DNA from: Dryas octopetala
Taxonomy: Eukaryota > Streptophyta > Magnoliopsida > Rosales > Rosaceae
DNA: 64,000 nucleotides
Assembly: GCA_963921425.1 (NCBI GenBank)
Contig: OY992833.1
Location: 15,789,738-15,853,737, forward strand
Direction: 5' to 3'
Shown: positions 63,252 to 64,000 of the stretch, in pieces
How the letters are laid out: every line of letters starts with the position of its first letter
Position numbering within the stretch: position 1 is the first letter of the stretch
Made by a program: the position numbers and the translations under genes
Notes under the pieces: model-generated
Seen by the model: the letters and a program-made list of their open reading frames with translations, nothing else
What the model was told of the DNA's origin: nothing
The model's database searches: none

Positions 63252-64000
63252 TTAATGGAGACTAACATTACTTACTAGCTGGCATTTTACTCGGGGGTGA
63301 TTCCTGTTTTATTGCTGCCTTTTCTTACAGATGTGAAGTATTCCAGTGGGCTTTATCACCTGAAGTGTTGTAAATTGTTCTCATGTGCCTCTATTGCTTG
63401 GTATTTGGCATTTTATTTAAACTCATTTGTTAGTCTCCATTACTGTATCTTTTCAACTGTAACAACTAGCTTGCATTATTTAGTTAGGTAATGGTTTCCA
63501 GGTTTATTAGTGCCTTAATAAGTTATTAAGGGGGAAAAGCAGGTCTCATATGTAGGATTCGTAGTTGACTACGTTTGATTGATGGTGATATAATGTATAC
63601 TAGAATCCATGTGCAGTGTGATGGAAGTTACAATTGGATGAGAATATAGAAGAAAATGGGTGGGAAGAAAATTATCGTATTACGTTACCCTTTAAAATTA
63701 TTATCAAAACTCTTTTGAATAATAAAGTTATATTTCGGTTTTCAGAAAGTTTTATTTGTTATATATAAATTATATCAGTTAATCAAATAATACACGGATC
63801 ACTGGAGTAATACTTGAACAATGTTATGATAACACTTAATTTTATGTTTATTGCATCAAACTGATTCGAGTATTTTCCTTGACTAACAAGGCAGCAGGCA
63901 ACATAAACTTGATTTTGTTTTCTTGGTGGTGTTGGAATTGGTAATCAAATAACCTGATATGACAAACCGTGAGAGTTACATTTGAATTGAAGCGAAGAGA
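63252..64000 (+). other. 3' region of the diacylglycerol kinase gene and downstream DNA
   Basis: The 3' untranslated region and spacer. A possible polyadenylation signal AATAAA lies at about 63720. No further gene was recognised before the window ends. Confidence 0.5.

Overview
This window is nuclear DNA from a eudicot plant, probably woody. The evidence is AT-rich intergenic DNA, intron-rich genes with GT-AG junctions, chloroplast-targeted SCY2, plant-specific SMAX1 and cluster II diacylglycerol kinase genes, and many plant DNA transposons. A run of exactly 200 N (45577-45776) shows that it is a draft assembly. I could not name the species.

Four gene loci are supported. (1) 1-854 (+) is the 3' end of a SMAX1/SMXL2-type karrikin/strigolactone-pathway repressor. 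(2) 21343-30232 (+) is a complete 8-exon SCY2 gene, the SecY-type translocon subunit of the inner plastid membrane, 545 aa. (3) 32036-38215 (+) is a complete 9-exon TrmO/TsaA-like tRNA methyltransferase gene, 391 aa. (4) 55868-63251 (+) is a complete 12-exon cluster II diacylglycerol kinase gene, DGK4-like, 488 aa. I assembled all exon models by hand. Each closes in frame with GT-AG borders and family-conserved residues across the joins. All four genes are on the + strand, are unrelated in function and show no sign of co-regulation.

The rest is transposon-derived or unrecognised AT-rich DNA. From 3.7 to 12 kb there are foldback MITEs and a 1.8 kb repeat-rich element. From 12.8 to 21.2 kb there is a decayed hAT element with a broken RICESLEEPER-like transposase. 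Its right edge is duplicated 3 kb away, beside the SCY2 promoter, with another element between the copies. From 38.8 to 40 kb there is organelle DNA: plastid ycf2 and atpA pieces side by side. From 40.8 to 42.7 kb there is a hAT MITE, then a long-inverted-repeat element carrying a nested 191-bp MITE, whose twin lies at 31.4 kb. From 45.4 to 47 kb there is a hAT-type element with an 8-bp target duplication and the assembly gap. From 50.2 to 51.2 kb there is a 502-bp tandem duplication. Long GA/CT microsatellites recur throughout.

I found no evidence of a new multi-gene system. The most useful observations are structural: target-site duplications that define several elements, a decayed duplicate exon in the TrmO-like gene, a SINE with a 20-bp target duplication, an intronic hairpin in SCY2, and the organelle-DNA chimera.
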